In this document: positions 50,410 through 58,978 of the stretch, one piece after another
Position numbering within the stretch: the first letter of the stretch is position 1
How the letters are laid out: the number at the start of each line of letters is the position of its first letter
Assembly: GCA_023400235.1 (NCBI GenBank)
Contig: JAEXFI010000012.1
Span: forward strand, 186,001-250,000
Origin: Bacillota bacterium
GTDB taxonomy: Bacteria; Bacillota; Clostridia; Acetivibrionales; DSM-1351
Length of the DNA stretch: 64,000 bases
Reading direction: 5' to 3'
Notes under the pieces: model-generated
The model's database searches: none
Told to the model about the DNA's origin: nothing
The model's input: the letters and a program-made list of their open reading frames with translations, nothing else
Program-made: the position numbers and the translations under genes

Positions 50410-51822
50410 TCAATTGTTAGGCAGCTTGTTTATCATTCCCAGCAGATACATTTTCATGACTGCCAGGTCAACAGCATTTACTTCATTGTCCAGATTCAGA
50501 TCCATGTTTTTGACATAGGCATAGTCCGGAGTCAATATGTGTTTCTTGAAGGCTGCAAAGTCCAAAGCATCCACATATCCATCGTTGTTGCAGTCTCCGT
50601 AGATTATTGTAGAAGGAGATGAGGCATATTTAAGCATTCCTCCCAGTATTTCAGGATATTCGATGCTCAGGTTCTTTCGATTGAACAAGCCGAAAAGCTC
50701 TCCTGTGCCGGTAAATGCGTTGTTATCCCACCAGAAGCAGGTAATGCCCCGAGCTCTGGCAGCTGCAACATAATATGTTGAAAACTCTACTCTTGCTTTC
50801 AGGTTCCCGTTCTTGTTCTGGGCTCCGAACTCTCCTATTACAATAGGTATTCCCTTGCTGGTGTATTTGCTGTACAAGGTGTCCATAAAGGAGGTCACTC
50901 CGCTGACGCTCTGAGCATCGTTCACGCTCCAATAATCAATACCGCCGTCAGCTATTGCCTGCAGAGCAAAATTATAGGGTGAATACGCATGTACGGAAAC
51001 TATTAGCTTGTTCACGTTAGCCGAAATATCTGTTGGAAGCTTGAAATATTGATTTGTTGCCCCGTCGGGTGACGCACAATAGCCTGGAATCATCAGGTAT
51101 CTGCCGGTATTTCTTCCTCCGGTTCCGCGAACAGTGTCAACAAAGGCCTGATTAAGCTGATTTATACACTTTATTGAGTCAACTACTTCCGAATTGTTCA
51201 AATCAATCCACCATTCATTGGTATGCCCCACAAGACGCGGTTCATTTACTGATTCAAATATAAGGTGCTCGTCATAATTTGCAAATTTAGCGCAAAGCTG
51301 CGACCATATGGAGGTGACATATTTTTTTGAGTTCTGCAGATATGTGCTGCTTGGAAAATAATATGCCTTATCAATATCATGGTGTATGTTTATAATAACA
51401 TAGAGATTGTTGTCGATACAGTAATTTACAACCTCCTGGACACGGTTCAGCCATGCATCACTGATTTTGAAGTCCGAGCCGCTGACATGGTTGTGCCATG
51501 AAACAGGAATTCTTATAGCATTAAAGCCCTTTTGCTTGAGTGTGTCTATCATCTGCTTGGTGGTTTTAATACCGCTCCAGGTATATTCATAGGCCAGTTC
51601 ATCAGTTAGCCCGGTTGCGTTGATGGCATCAAAGGTATTTCCAAGATTCCACCCAAGCTTTAAATTTTCAGAAAAGGTCATTGCATCATTGGATGGAATG
51701 TTAAACCTGCTGATATTTAACTCCGGAATCATTGTAGAGTCAGCCGCAAAGACATTGATGGTTGACATGGTTGTCAAGAGTATTAGCAGAATACTCAATA
51801 GTAAAGCAGAAGTCTTTCTCAT
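50410..51822 (-). CDS. Secreted GH5 endoglucanase with type I dockerin (cellulosomal)
   Basis: A 470-residue cellulosomal glycoside hydrolase. Signal peptide residues 1-27 end VFAADS. The GH5 barrel has KLGWNLGNTFDA, RIPVSWHNHVS, the acid/base Glu194 in SVNEPR, HAYSPYNFA and the nucleophile Glu331 in VIGEFG. The dockerin spans about 408-468 with two Ca-binding repeats (DCNNDGYVDALDF and DLNLDNEVNAVDL). Ala-Leu and Ala-Val at the recognition sites are the mesophilic clostridial type, which binds a CipC-like scaffoldin. Likely a cellulase or xyloglucanase. ATG 51822 has GAGGGGG upstream. It is monocistronic; an 11-bp repeat array lies about 260 bp upstream. Confidence 0.95.
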   Translation of the reverse strand: MRKTSALLLSILLILLTTMSTINVFAADSTMIPELNISRFNIPSNDAMTFSENLKLGWNLGNTFDAINATGLTDELAYEYTWSGIKTTKQMIDTLKQKGFNAIRIPVSWHNHVSGSDFKISDAWLNRVQEVVNYCIDNNLYVIINIHHDIDKAYYFPSSTYLQNSKKYVTSIWSQLCAKFANYDEHLIFESVNEPRLVGHTNEWWIDLNNSEVVDSIKCINQLNQAFVDTVRGTGGRNTGRYLMIPGYCASPDGATNQYFKLPTDISANVNKLIVSVHAYSPYNFALQAIADGGIDYWSVNDAQSVSGVTSFMDTLYSKYTSKGIPIVIGEFGAQNKNGNLKARVEFSTYYVAAARARGITCFWWDNNAFTGTGELFGLFNRKNLSIEYPEILGGMLKYASSPSTIIYGDCNNDGYVDALDFAAFKKHILTPDYAYVKNMDLNLDNEVNAVDLAVMKMYLLGMINKLPNN

Positions 51823-52080
51823 AAAATTTACCCCCTCGTTCTTCTCATGGCTGTCCGCCAATCATTTTAAAATTTCAAAAAAATTACATACTTATTTTAA
51901 GACCAATAAATCCCTTTGGTCACCCGCCTTTCCTTATTAACTTGTAAAGCAGTCGCGATTATTTTAGTTTTATAGATATAAGTGTGAATTAGTTACTTAA
52001 TTTAGATAAATTTCATTATTTTTCCTGATGGATATATAGATATATTACATTATTTTTCCAATAAAAGAAATGCTTTTATT

Positions 52081-52124
52081 GGGATTTTGTTGTAATTTTG
52101 TTGTAATTTCGTTGGGATTTCGTT
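52081..52124. repeat. Four tandem 11-bp repeats upstream of the cellulase gene
   Basis: GGGATTTTGTT, GTAATTTTGTT, GTAATTTCGTT, GGGATTTCGTT, contiguous, differing at positions 1-3 and at one T/C. The 11-bp period equals one helical turn, which suits a row of protein sites on one face. Confidence 0.65.
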
Positions 52125-52206
52125 TAAATTTTTATTGAAACCTGAAGTAACCAGATAATATTGTCAAACAGAGGAGCCAAGCAGTCAAACAATAAAAAAT
52201 AGAAAA

Positions 52207-52248
52207 AGGTGCTTATAGAATATTTGAATAATTATTCCATAAGCACCT
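52207..52248. terminator. Long hairpin terminator of the CPBP-like gene
   Basis: AGGTGCTTAT-GAATA...TATTC-ATAAGCACCT, 10-bp outer stem plus inner pairs. T-rich on both sides. Confidence 0.7.
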
Positions 52249-52307
52249 CTATATTTCGTTTTTATTAAATAACAGACTAATTCCCCGCTCTGCAAACTGA
52301 ATTACAA

Positions 52308-52961
52308 TTACAGTACAAACATTAAATACATGAGAGGCAGGGCTTTTTTATAATCCTTCCCTACCACCAGATAAGCAGCGCCATACAGAAATCCACCAAA
52401 AGCAGATAAAAGCCCTATGGCAACACTTCCCTTTGACACAATGTGCATAAGCCCCCAAGTTAAAGCAAGAAAAATTCCTCCATATGGAATGGCTTCATTC
52501 TTAAACCATTTCTCACAAGCCTTTTGTCCAAAGATAACAATGAGAGAGATCAAGAAGGCTTCAAATAAATAATAAATGTATTGGAAAACAAATTTTAGCA
52601 CTCCCAATCGTTGAAACTCCAAAAGAGGCTTAAAGCCTTCCCAGTCCACATAGTGGGAAGCAATAGATACAACCAGGCAGATAACTACACCTATATACTG
52701 CCAGCCTTTAAGTTTACTTTTATTTTCCCATAGGTTGAAATCGTATTTTTTTCTTGCCAGGTTAATAAGAAAGATTCCTGCAATCAACCATATTATACAG
52801 ATAACCACCCAATGAATTATATGGTGTAAGGTTGTGTATTTTTCCAAAGATACACCAAACAGAGGCTTGCTGACTCCAACTAAAACAAGTTCCAACCCTA
52901 TTGCTGCAAATGCGTATAAAGCAAGGTATAAATAGTCTGCTCCTGTGATTTTCTTTTCCAT
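52308..52961 (-). CDS. CPBP-like polytopic membrane protein
   Basis: A 217-residue protein with about seven hydrophobic segments. YLFEAFLISLIVIFGQKACEKWF followed by GGIFLALTWGLMHI recalls the CPBP (CAAX protease/bacteriocin-processing) pattern with its Glu-rich and FxxxH motifs. The usual EExxxR is degenerate (FEAFL), so it may lack protease activity. A GGAGG lies 13 nt before the ATG at 52961, wide spacing. No neighbours clarify the role. Confidence 0.5.
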   Translation of the reverse strand: MEKKITGADYLYLALYAFAAIGLELVLVGVSKPLFGVSLEKYTTLHHIIHWVVICIIWLIAGIFLINLARKKYDFNLWENKSKLKGWQYIGVVICLVVSIASHYVDWEGFKPLLEFQRLGVLKFVFQYIYYLFEAFLISLIVIFGQKACEKWFKNEAIPYGGIFLALTWGLMHIVSKGSVAIGLLSAFGGFLYGAAYLVVGKDYKKALPLMYLMFVL

Positions 52962-53043
52962 TTCCAGGTAATATCCTCCGTATATTATTCCAATTAATAT
53001 ATGTAATTAGCACTTTATGCCATAATACCACACTTTCTCACGT

Positions 53044-53087
53044 AAAAAAAGACATATCTTGCCCTTGGCGGAAAGCATGTCTTTTTC
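53044..53087 (-). terminator. Hairpin next to the displaced tRNA 3' half
   Basis: AAAGACAT...ATGTCTTTTT stem with flanking A- and T-runs, directly beyond the tRNA fragment at 53089. Probably the original tRNA-Thr terminator, now separated from its gene. Confidence 0.6.
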
Positions 53088-53088
53088 T

Positions 53089-53128
53089 TTGGAGCTGGTG
53101 AGAGGAATCGAACCTCCAACCTGCGGTT
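53089..53128 (-). repeat. Attachment-site copy: 40-bp 3' half of tRNA-Thr
   Basis: Forty bases identical to 54449-54488, the 3' half of tRNA-Thr from anticodon stem to CCA. Beyond base 53128 identity stops. This is the pattern left by integrase-mediated insertion into a tRNA 3' end. Confidence 0.85.
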
Positions 53129-53180
53129 GTTCGTAAGGTAGTGTAATATCATTTTGTTGAGGTCAGCAGAGTATTTACTC

Positions 53181-53784
53181 CTAATCTTCCTCGATTTTAT
53201 ATTTGCCCTTAATTCGCTTTTCAATATCCTCTGCGGAGGGCAATGTGTCGGCTAATTCCTGCGGTACAAAGTCGGACAATTTGTATTCGCTAACGCCGAT
53301 AGGTAGCATGATCGAAGTTGGTGGCCTTGCCCGGCAAAGCTTGTCTCTCGTACAGTTTCGTTTCAATCTGGTGAAGAAGAATATTCCGTGACCAGCCATT
53401 TTCTAAAGCTTTATTGGCATACCAAAGATAAGTATTTTTATCAGAAATTTTATCCATCAAGGTTTGAAGATGATACCACGTTAAATCTGCAAGTGGCTCC
53501 TGCAGATTTTCATTTTCATCAAACATTTCGGCGAATCTGCGCATATACCGCAAGTTCCGAACAGAGTACCCCTTGGCATTCGGGAATTCAGACTTAATGT
53601 CACGAGCCAGGTTTTCTATAAACCCGCTACCATATTTGCTGTTTTCGATGATGACCTTGCCGATATTCCAAAACAAAAGTATCTGCTCACGGTTTAACCC
53701 TAAAACAGCTCTGTACTGAGCGTCTTGAATCTGTGCCTTAACGCTTTCCAGAACTTTAAAATAGTTGTCATTGTTAATAAGCAT
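53181..53784 (-). pseudogene. DUF1016 (YhcG-type) nuclease gene with internal deletion
   Basis: The N-terminal DUF1016_N part, about 155 residues from 53784, is intact: FKVLESVKAQIQDAQYRAVLGLNREQILLFWNIGKVI, GYSVRNLRYMRRFAE, LTWYHLQTLMDK and YERQALPGKATNF. The frame then breaks. In another frame the protein's very end continues as LPIGVSEYKLSDFVPQELADTLPSAEDIE. About 150 residues, the PD-(D/E)xK nuclease domain, are missing between them. Such proteins occur on mobile islands and near restriction systems, which fits the surrounding tRNA-bounded segment. Confidence 0.75.
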
Positions 53785-53898
53785 GGGTTTACCTCCTCAA
53801 TTCTGCAGGCGGCACTTGCAGATTTCATCACTACCAAATTTTAGTTATACAAACATTATCTCATAAGTCAGTATTAAATGCTTTAGCCTACACAAAAT

Positions 53899-54228
53899 TT
53901 ATAATACATTCTCCAAATAGCTCTCCCAATACTCATCGTCGCTGGTAACACCATGCAGCCAGCAGTACAGAAGTACCGCTTCAAATTCCTGCTTTTTACC
54001 TCTGGTAAAGATTTTTTCGGGCATATTTCTGTAAAGTGAATCAAGTCCAAACAAATTACTTTTCTGCTTATAGTCGTAATTCCAAAGAATCGAGTCACTT
54101 AATTTAATATTTTTGTATTCGTCCCGTTTATCATAATATTTGCTCTTCTGTTTATGTCCTTTAGGCCATATATCAGGGTATTCGTAAAAATAGTGGGCCC
54201 ACTCATAGCAAAAATTATATATATTCAC
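53899..54228 (-). pseudogene. Truncated gene of unknown function inside the tRNA-bounded segment
   Basis: The frame encodes 109 residues from a GTG at 54228, rich in Tyr, Lys and Trp (YEWAHYFYEYPDIWPKGHK, VLLYCWLHGVTSDDEYWES). Its coding character continues upstream of the GTG to an in-frame TAG at 54270-54268 with no ATG or RBS, so the N-terminus seems lost. I recognise no family. Its length and acidic C-terminus resemble small immunity or antitoxin proteins, but that is a guess. It is probably leftover island cargo. Confidence 0.4.
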
Positions 54229-54412
54229 GCCATATTTTTTATAAGTATTACGATATTTCTCAATTTTCTACTCATGCAATACCGTCAGACTGTGTGAAAA
54301 CCCTATGTGGTTTTCAGAAGGGGAGTATCCCCATGCCTTTTCTAAATAACATTTTATTGGATACGAAACTCACATCAGCACTTGTCACTTTACTTGTTAC
54401 GAATGAGCAATA

Positions 54413-54446
54413 AAAAAACGTGTAGCCATTGAAACTACACGTTTTC
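54413..54446 (-). terminator. Terminator of tRNA-Thr
   Basis: CGTGTAG-CCATTGAAA-CTACACG with an A-run on the plus strand (T-run on the transcript). Directly downstream of the tRNA. Confidence 0.8.
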
Positions 54447-54449
54447 CAT

Positions 54450-54524
54450 TGGAGCTGGTGAGAGGAATCGAACCTCCAACCTGCGGTTTACGATACCGCT
54501 GCTCTGCCTTTGAGCCACACCAGC
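54450..54524 (-). tRNA. tRNA-Thr (anticodon CGT)
   Basis: A full cloverleaf of 75 nt including CCA. Acceptor GCTGGTG/CACCAGC, D arm GCTC-AAAGGCA-GAGC, anticodon arm GCGGT-ATCGTAA-ACCGC (anticodon CGT, reading ACG), T arm GGAGG-TTCGATT-CCTCT (last pair G-U/mismatch-like). CCA is encoded. It reads the threonine ACG codon. Its 3' half is duplicated 1.36 kb downstream. Confidence 0.93.
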
Positions 54525-54792
54525 ATATATTGGGGCCGCCTGCATGCAGCAGGATTTCACCTGTCTGCCGCATTTATTTGCCTTTTTGTGCCTGCAAGGA
54601 TTATTTTAGCACTATTCCTTCTGCAATTCAATGCAAAACTGAACTAAAAATGCTTTAATCTGCCTGCCTGTAAATCAACCTCCTCATATGCCCGCAAAAA
54701 ACAGTATGGATACGAAAGTTATAGCATTAATACCTTCCTCAAATAAATCCATATTCACAGATTAAGTATGTCCATATATATATGCCACAACT

Positions 54793-55608
54793 TTATAGCT
54801 CAGGTAATATATTGTAGATAATAGCATGCATCGCATCCTGGTCATTGCTGACAGTTATTCTATTGGCAGCAGCCTTTACACCCTCTCTGGCGTTTTCAAC
54901 AGCTATGCCCACATCCGCAAGGCTAACCATTTCAATATCATTGTCATAGTCACCAACTGCCAGAATTGTTTTGTTCTTGAAAGGCTCCAGGCTTCTAAGG
55001 CTTTGCAGCGCCGCCCCCTTTGATATACCCTTTTTTAGTACTTCAAAATAAAACTCGTGCGAAAACACATCATCAAAATCAGCGTCCAGCCTGAAATTCA
55101 GAAAGGCATGACGAGCCTCTGAAAGTACGTGGGGCTTATCGTACAGCATTAATTTAAGCCAGTCAAGCTTCAGCATCTCCGTAAGCTCAGACCTTGTAAA
55201 AGGCTGCTTTTCCCTGATAACATAATCATCCACATTTTTTTCAGGTGATATTATGAACATTCCTTCCGAGGTGAATATTTCCACTGCCATATTGTGATAT
55301 GCAGCCAGACAATATTTTATGTAATCCACCAGAATTTCCTTTTTCAGAAATTCCGCCTTAAGAAGTCTTTCAGCCTTGAAATCGTATAACACAGCACCAT
55401 TATATAGGATACATGGCCCGTTAAGCCTGAGATTTTGGATAAAGGGCCTTATGTTTTGAATGGATCTCCCGGTAGCAACTGCAAAGCTTCCTCCGCCAGC
55501 TGTAAATTCTTCTATTGCAGCCAGGTTTTTATGAGAAATTGTGTGCCGGGAATTGATTAAAGTGCCATCCAGGTCGCTTATAATCAAATAGTCTTTATAT
55601 TGGTTCAT
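54793..55608 (-). CDS. Cof-type HAD-superfamily phosphatase
   Basis: A 271-residue HAD IIB hydrolase. Motif I IISDLDGTLI (nucleophile Asp), FAVATGRSIQNIRPFI (motif II), the IIB cap (about 80-190), a motif III Lys in KGAALQSL, and motif IV VGDYDNDIEMVSLADVGIAVENA. Cof-type enzymes dephosphorylate sugar phosphates, FMN or pyridoxal phosphate. ATG 55608 with GAGG 5 nt upstream is preferred to the GTG two codons before. It stands alone between tRNA-Thr and aspS. Confidence 0.9.
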   Translation of the reverse strand: MNQYKDYLIISDLDGTLINSRHTISHKNLAAIEEFTAGGGSFAVATGRSIQNIRPFIQNLRLNGPCILYNGAVLYDFKAERLLKAEFLKKEILVDYIKYCLAAYHNMAVEIFTSEGMFIISPEKNVDDYVIREKQPFTRSELTEMLKLDWLKLMLYDKPHVLSEARHAFLNFRLDADFDDVFSHEFYFEVLKKGISKGAALQSLRSLEPFKNKTILAVGDYDNDIEMVSLADVGIAVENAREGVKAAANRITVSNDQDAMHAIIYNILPEL

Positions 55609-56164
55609 ATGCACCTCATTATTAAGTTCAGTCCAATTAAGTTAATTAAAATTTAAATAAGTTCAATTTCCACATATATAATAAAAAATTGCTAAAAATA
55701 TTATATCAGCATTGTAAGGAATCGCGCAATTTTTATATACGTTCATTCCATACTATGGTTCCTTACTATTGTTACTTACTTTGGTTCCATGTTCCATACT
55801 TTGGGGCTAAATAAAAGCAATATTTTACTTGCTTATTTTACTTTAGTGTGCTAAAATATCGAAAAAATGATATGTTTGGGGAGCTTGTGTTCTGTAAGGT
55901 ATTCAACTCGAAAAACAGTATCAGAGCGGCAATATTTAGCATTTTTCTGTCAAATACAGATATGGGTGCCCGGGTATTGTGGCTGTGTGGAGCTTGACGT
56001 GCAGAACCGCAATGGTAAATAAAATTTTACTTGTGGTTTTTTTAAATTTAAAATACAATTTTATAGGTACATATTTTTAGTACTGTCTTGAAAGGATGTG
56101 ATATTTTACGGAGAGTTATCTGTCTTCGTATGAAACGACAGTATAATTTAATAAGAATCTTTTT
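55609..56164. other. Intergenic region upstream of the aspS T-box
   Basis: No gene seen. Holds two copies of TTCCATACT(A/T)TGG (55746-55758 and 55792-55804). The aspS promoter must be near its right end; a TATAAT lies around 56132. Confidence 0.45.
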
Positions 56165-56434
56165 TGTAAAGGCAACGACAGAGAGAAGTAGCCCAAATTA
56201 TCGTTTCCAGTGAATGGAGGCCAGTGAGAACTCCATAAAATGAATTTGAGTGAATAACACTTTATCAGCCGCAATCTGAACATCTTTATAGATTAGTAGG
56301 TGCGCCGTAGGCTTGTGCGTTAAACAGCTGGGTTTTTAAACCGTAGAGTGACTGTTAGTCAGTAATTCAGGTGGTACCGCGGACATTACGTGTTCGTCCT
56401 GGACTTTTTAGTTTGGATGGGCATTTTTTTATGC
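56165..56434 (+). promoter_or_regulatory. T-box leader of aspS, specifier AAC (Asn)
   Basis: The T-box motif AGGTGGTACCGCGG is at 56369-56382 and a terminator with T-run ends near 56434. In Stem I, AGAGAGAAGTAG on the 5' side faces GTGAATAACAC on the 3' side. Using the GAA-N-codon-A pattern (also valid for the ileS T-box here), the specifier is AAC at 56256-56258, an asparagine codon, although the gene encodes AspRS. Confidence 0.8.
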
Positions 56435-56478
56435 TCAAATATCAATTTAAATTATCCATAAAGGAGAACAGAACACTT

Positions 56479-58227
56479 ATGAACATATCGAACATTTATC
56501 GTAACAGGCTCTTAAATGACATCAGCGAGGGTGATGTAGGCAATAAGCTTAAAATTGCCGGCTGGGTGGAAAACATCCGTGACCACGGTGGTGTATCATT
56601 CCTTGACCTGAGAGATATGTATGGTGTCATGCAGGTTGTCCTGCGCGACACAAGCCTTTTGGAAGGCATCAGCAAGGAAGACTGTATTGCGGTTGAAGGG
56701 GTTATTGAGCTCCGGGACCAGGAGACCTATAATCCAAAGATTCCCACGGGAACCATCGAGTTGGAAGCCCGTGCCGTGAGCTTGCTGGGCAAGGTGTACA
56801 AGCAGCTTCCCTTTGAGGTAATGACCTCAAAGGAAACCCGTGAGGATTTGCGTCTCAAGTACCGTTACCTGGATTTAAGAAATAAGAAGGTTAAGGATAA
56901 TATCATATTCCGCTCGGAGGTTATAAGCTTCCTGAGACAGAAAATGACTGATATGGGCTTCCTGGAAATTCAGACACCCATTCTCTGCGCATCTTCACCT
57001 GAAGGCGCAAGAGACTATATTGTACCCTCCCGTAAATACAAGGGAAAATTTTATGCCCTGCCACAGGCACCCCAGCAATATAAGCAGCTTCTGATGGTGT
57101 CCGGCTTCGACAGGTATTTTCAGATAGCTCCATGTTTCCGTGATGAGGATGCACGTGCAGACCGTTCTCCAGGGGAATTCTATCAATTGGATTTTGAAAT
57201 GAGCTTCGCCACTCAAGAGGATGTTTTCCGCGCAGGTGAAGAGGTACTTACCGACACCTTTAAAAAGTTCGCCCCTGAAGGCTTTTCAGTAACTGAAGCT
57301 CCCTATCCCATTATAAGCTATAAACAATCCATGCTTGAGTTTGGAACAGATAAGCCCGACCTGCGCAATCCACTGAGAATCGTGGATGTCACAGAGTTTT
57401 TCCAGGGCTGTACCTTCAAGCCTTTTCATGGTAAAACCGTCCGTGCCATTAGAGTTCACGCAGAGATGTCAAAGGGTTTCCACGAAAAGCTGCTGCAGTT
57501 TGCCACGTCTATTGGAATGGGTGGTCTGGGCTATCTTGAGGTCAACTCAGACTTGACTTACAAGGGTCCTATTGACAAATTTATTCCTGATAATATGAAA
57601 AAGGACATAGCAGAGATTGCAGGCCTGGAACCCGGTGATACAATCTTCTTTATAGCTGACAAGGAAGAGCGGGCTGCTCTTTTCGCAGGTCAGATCCGCA
57701 CCGAGCTTGGTTTGCGTCTTGAGCTCTGCGAAAATAATTCATACCGCTTCTGTTTTGTAAATGACTTCCCCATGTACGAATATGATACTGAGGAGAAAAA
57801 GATAAACTTTACACATAATCCGTTTTCCATGCCCCAGGGTGGACTGGAGGCGCTAAACACAAAAGACCCTCTGGATATACTTGCATATCAATATGATATC
57901 GTATGTAACGGTGTGGAGCTATCCTCCGGTGCAGTGAGAAACCACAACCTTGATGTCATGATCAGAGCCTTTGAAATTGCGGGCTATACCGAGGAAGACC
58001 TGCAGGTTAAATTCGGGGCGCTGTACCAGGCCTTCCAGTTCGGAGCACCTCCTCACGCAGGTATGGCTCCCGGTGTTGACCGAATGATAATGCTGCTGAG
58101 AAACGAGGAAAACATCCGCGAGGTCATACCTTTCCCAATGAACGGAAACGCTCAGGATCTAATGTGCGGAGCACCTGCGGAAGTATCTGAGAAACAGCTC
58201 AGGGAAGTTCACATAAAAATAAGGTAA
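56479..58227 (+). CDS. aspS: Aspartyl-tRNA synthetase
   Basis: A 582-residue class IIb synthetase. The N-terminal OB-fold anticodon domain has VAGWVENIRDHGGVSFLDLRD-type sequence. Motif 2 is YFQIAPCFRDEDARADRSPGEFYQLDFEMSF, the GAD insert covers about 280-410, and motif 3 is HAGMAPGVDRMIMLL. The C-terminus FPMNGNAQDLMCGAPAEVSEKQL is of the clostridial type. The leader is a T-box with an Asn specifier, which suggests a non-discriminating enzyme that also charges tRNA-Asn for GatCAB. Start ATG 56479 has AAGGAG about 12 nt upstream. A terminator follows. Confidence 0.96.
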   Translation: MNISNIYRNRLLNDISEGDVGNKLKIAGWVENIRDHGGVSFLDLRDMYGVMQVVLRDTSLLEGISKEDCIAVEGVIELRDQETYNPKIPTGTIELEARAVSLLGKVYKQLPFEVMTSKETREDLRLKYRYLDLRNKKVKDNIIFRSEVISFLRQKMTDMGFLEIQTPILCASSPEGARDYIVPSRKYKGKFYALPQAPQQYKQLLMVSGFDRYFQIAPCFRDEDARADRSPGEFYQLDFEMSFATQEDVFRAGEEVLTDTFKKFAPEGFSVTEAPYPIISYKQSMLEFGTDKPDLRNPLRIVDVTEFFQGCTFKPFHGKTVRAIRVHAEMSKGFHEKLLQFATSIGMGGLGYLEVNSDLTYKGPIDKFIPDNMKKDIAEIAGLEPGDTIFFIADKEERAALFAGQIRTELGLRLELCENNSYRFCFVNDFPMYEYDTEEKKINFTHNPFSMPQGGLEALNTKDPLDILAYQYDIVCNGVELSSGAVRNHNLDVMIRAFEIAGYTEEDLQVKFGALYQAFQFGAPPHAGMAPGVDRMIMLLRNEENIREVIPFPMNGNAQDLMCGAPAEVSEKQLREVHIKIR

Positions 58228-58233
58228 AAATAT

Positions 58234-58266
58234 AAGGCAGCGTTTTCAGGCGCTGCCTTTATTTTT
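58234..58266 (+). terminator. Terminator after aspS
   Basis: AAGGCAGCG-TTTTCAGG-CGCTGCCTT followed by a T-rich run. Confidence 0.9.
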
Positions 58267-58324
58267 TACTTTATCTATTATTTGTTATCTTATGTGGTTG
58301 GTTCATTTCAACTTTACTGTATAT

Positions 58325-58957
58325 TTACGGCAATTGATTCTTGTACTGCTGGTTTGAAATCTTCTCAACCTCTTCAACATAGCCCTGGTTGTCAATCTCA
58401 TTGGTGTAGTATTCCTCAAAGTCGGCATATCCCCCCATATCCTGAGGTGAATCAGAGGAGCCGTATTTTATCAGATCGTTCAGTTGATCCATACCCTCAA
58501 ACTCGTCGTCCTCCTGCCTGTTTAAATACTTTCTGCCGAAAGGTGCCTGAAATACTTCATCGTACTGTTGGTCGGGAGTGTTTATCTCCATTGCTTCATT
58601 ATCCAATTCGCAGGAATAGCAGAGCTTTGCAGCCGGCATAGCCTCCAGCCGCTCAAAGGCAATTTCCTTTTTACACTTTTCACATTCCCCATAGGTGCCT
58701 GCCTCAAACTTTTTTAAGGCCTGCTGTATATCGTTTAGTTTGGTCTGTTCATGTACCTTAAGTGCCATATTCATTTCAAGGGAATACAGCTCGCTGCCCA
58801 TATCTGCTGGATGATTATCGTAGTGGGACAGCTCCACGGGATAATGCTCACTCATATCTGCCTCGCCGTTTTTATGCATAAGTTCAACCGCATTAGATAT
58901 TTTCTCTTCCTGCTCCAGAAGCTTATCCTTAAGCCTCAATAATTTATTGCTATCCAT
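58325..58957 (-). CDS. yteA: TraR/DksA-type zinc-finger protein, YteA-like
   Basis: A 210-residue protein. A coiled-coil N-terminus (about 1-80) precedes the DksA-type zinc finger CEKC...CYSC (Cys92, 95, 113, 116). The C-terminal part has the YteA-type acidic segment with GRKYLNRQEDDEFEGMDQLN and the EEYYTNEIDNQGYVEEVEKISNQQYKNQLP tail. Such proteins may bind the RNA polymerase secondary channel. It is followed by DUF5665 upstream on the same strand (21 bp gap), suggesting one operon. Confidence 0.85.
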   Translation of the reverse strand: MDSNKLLRLKDKLLEQEEKISNAVELMHKNGEADMSEHYPVELSHYDNHPADMGSELYSLEMNMALKVHEQTKLNDIQQALKKFEAGTYGECEKCKKEIAFERLEAMPAAKLCYSCELDNEAMEINTPDQQYDEVFQAPFGRKYLNRQEDDEFEGMDQLNDLIKYGSSDSPQDMGGYADFEEYYTNEIDNQGYVEEVEKISNQQYKNQLP

Positions 58958-58978
58958 TTATTCTCCCTCCGTTCGTTT

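Larger units (their letters stand above)
51823..52307. other. Upstream region of the cellulase gene
   Basis: AT-rich, no gene. It holds an 11-bp tandem repeat (52081-52124) and a terminator (52207-52248) for the gene on the other side. The cellulase promoter must lie here, but I could not fix it. Confidence 0.5.
53089..54488. mobile_element. Degenerate integrative element in tRNA-Thr
   Basis: A 1,360-bp segment bounded by two copies of the 40-bp tRNA-Thr 3' half. It carries a broken DUF1016 gene and a truncated unknown gene, and no integrase. It looks like the residue of a larger island after deletion. Confidence 0.7.

Noticed and set aside
52081..52124. CRISPR array
   Set aside because: Units are 11 bp, contiguous and without spacers; no cas genes in the window.
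53015..53224. 69-residue minus-strand frame across the att copy
   Set aside because: It reads through the tRNA fragment and a terminator; no homology.
53899..54228. Intact immunity protein gene
   Set aside because: Coding character extends upstream of the only start candidate to a stop, so the N-terminus seems missing.
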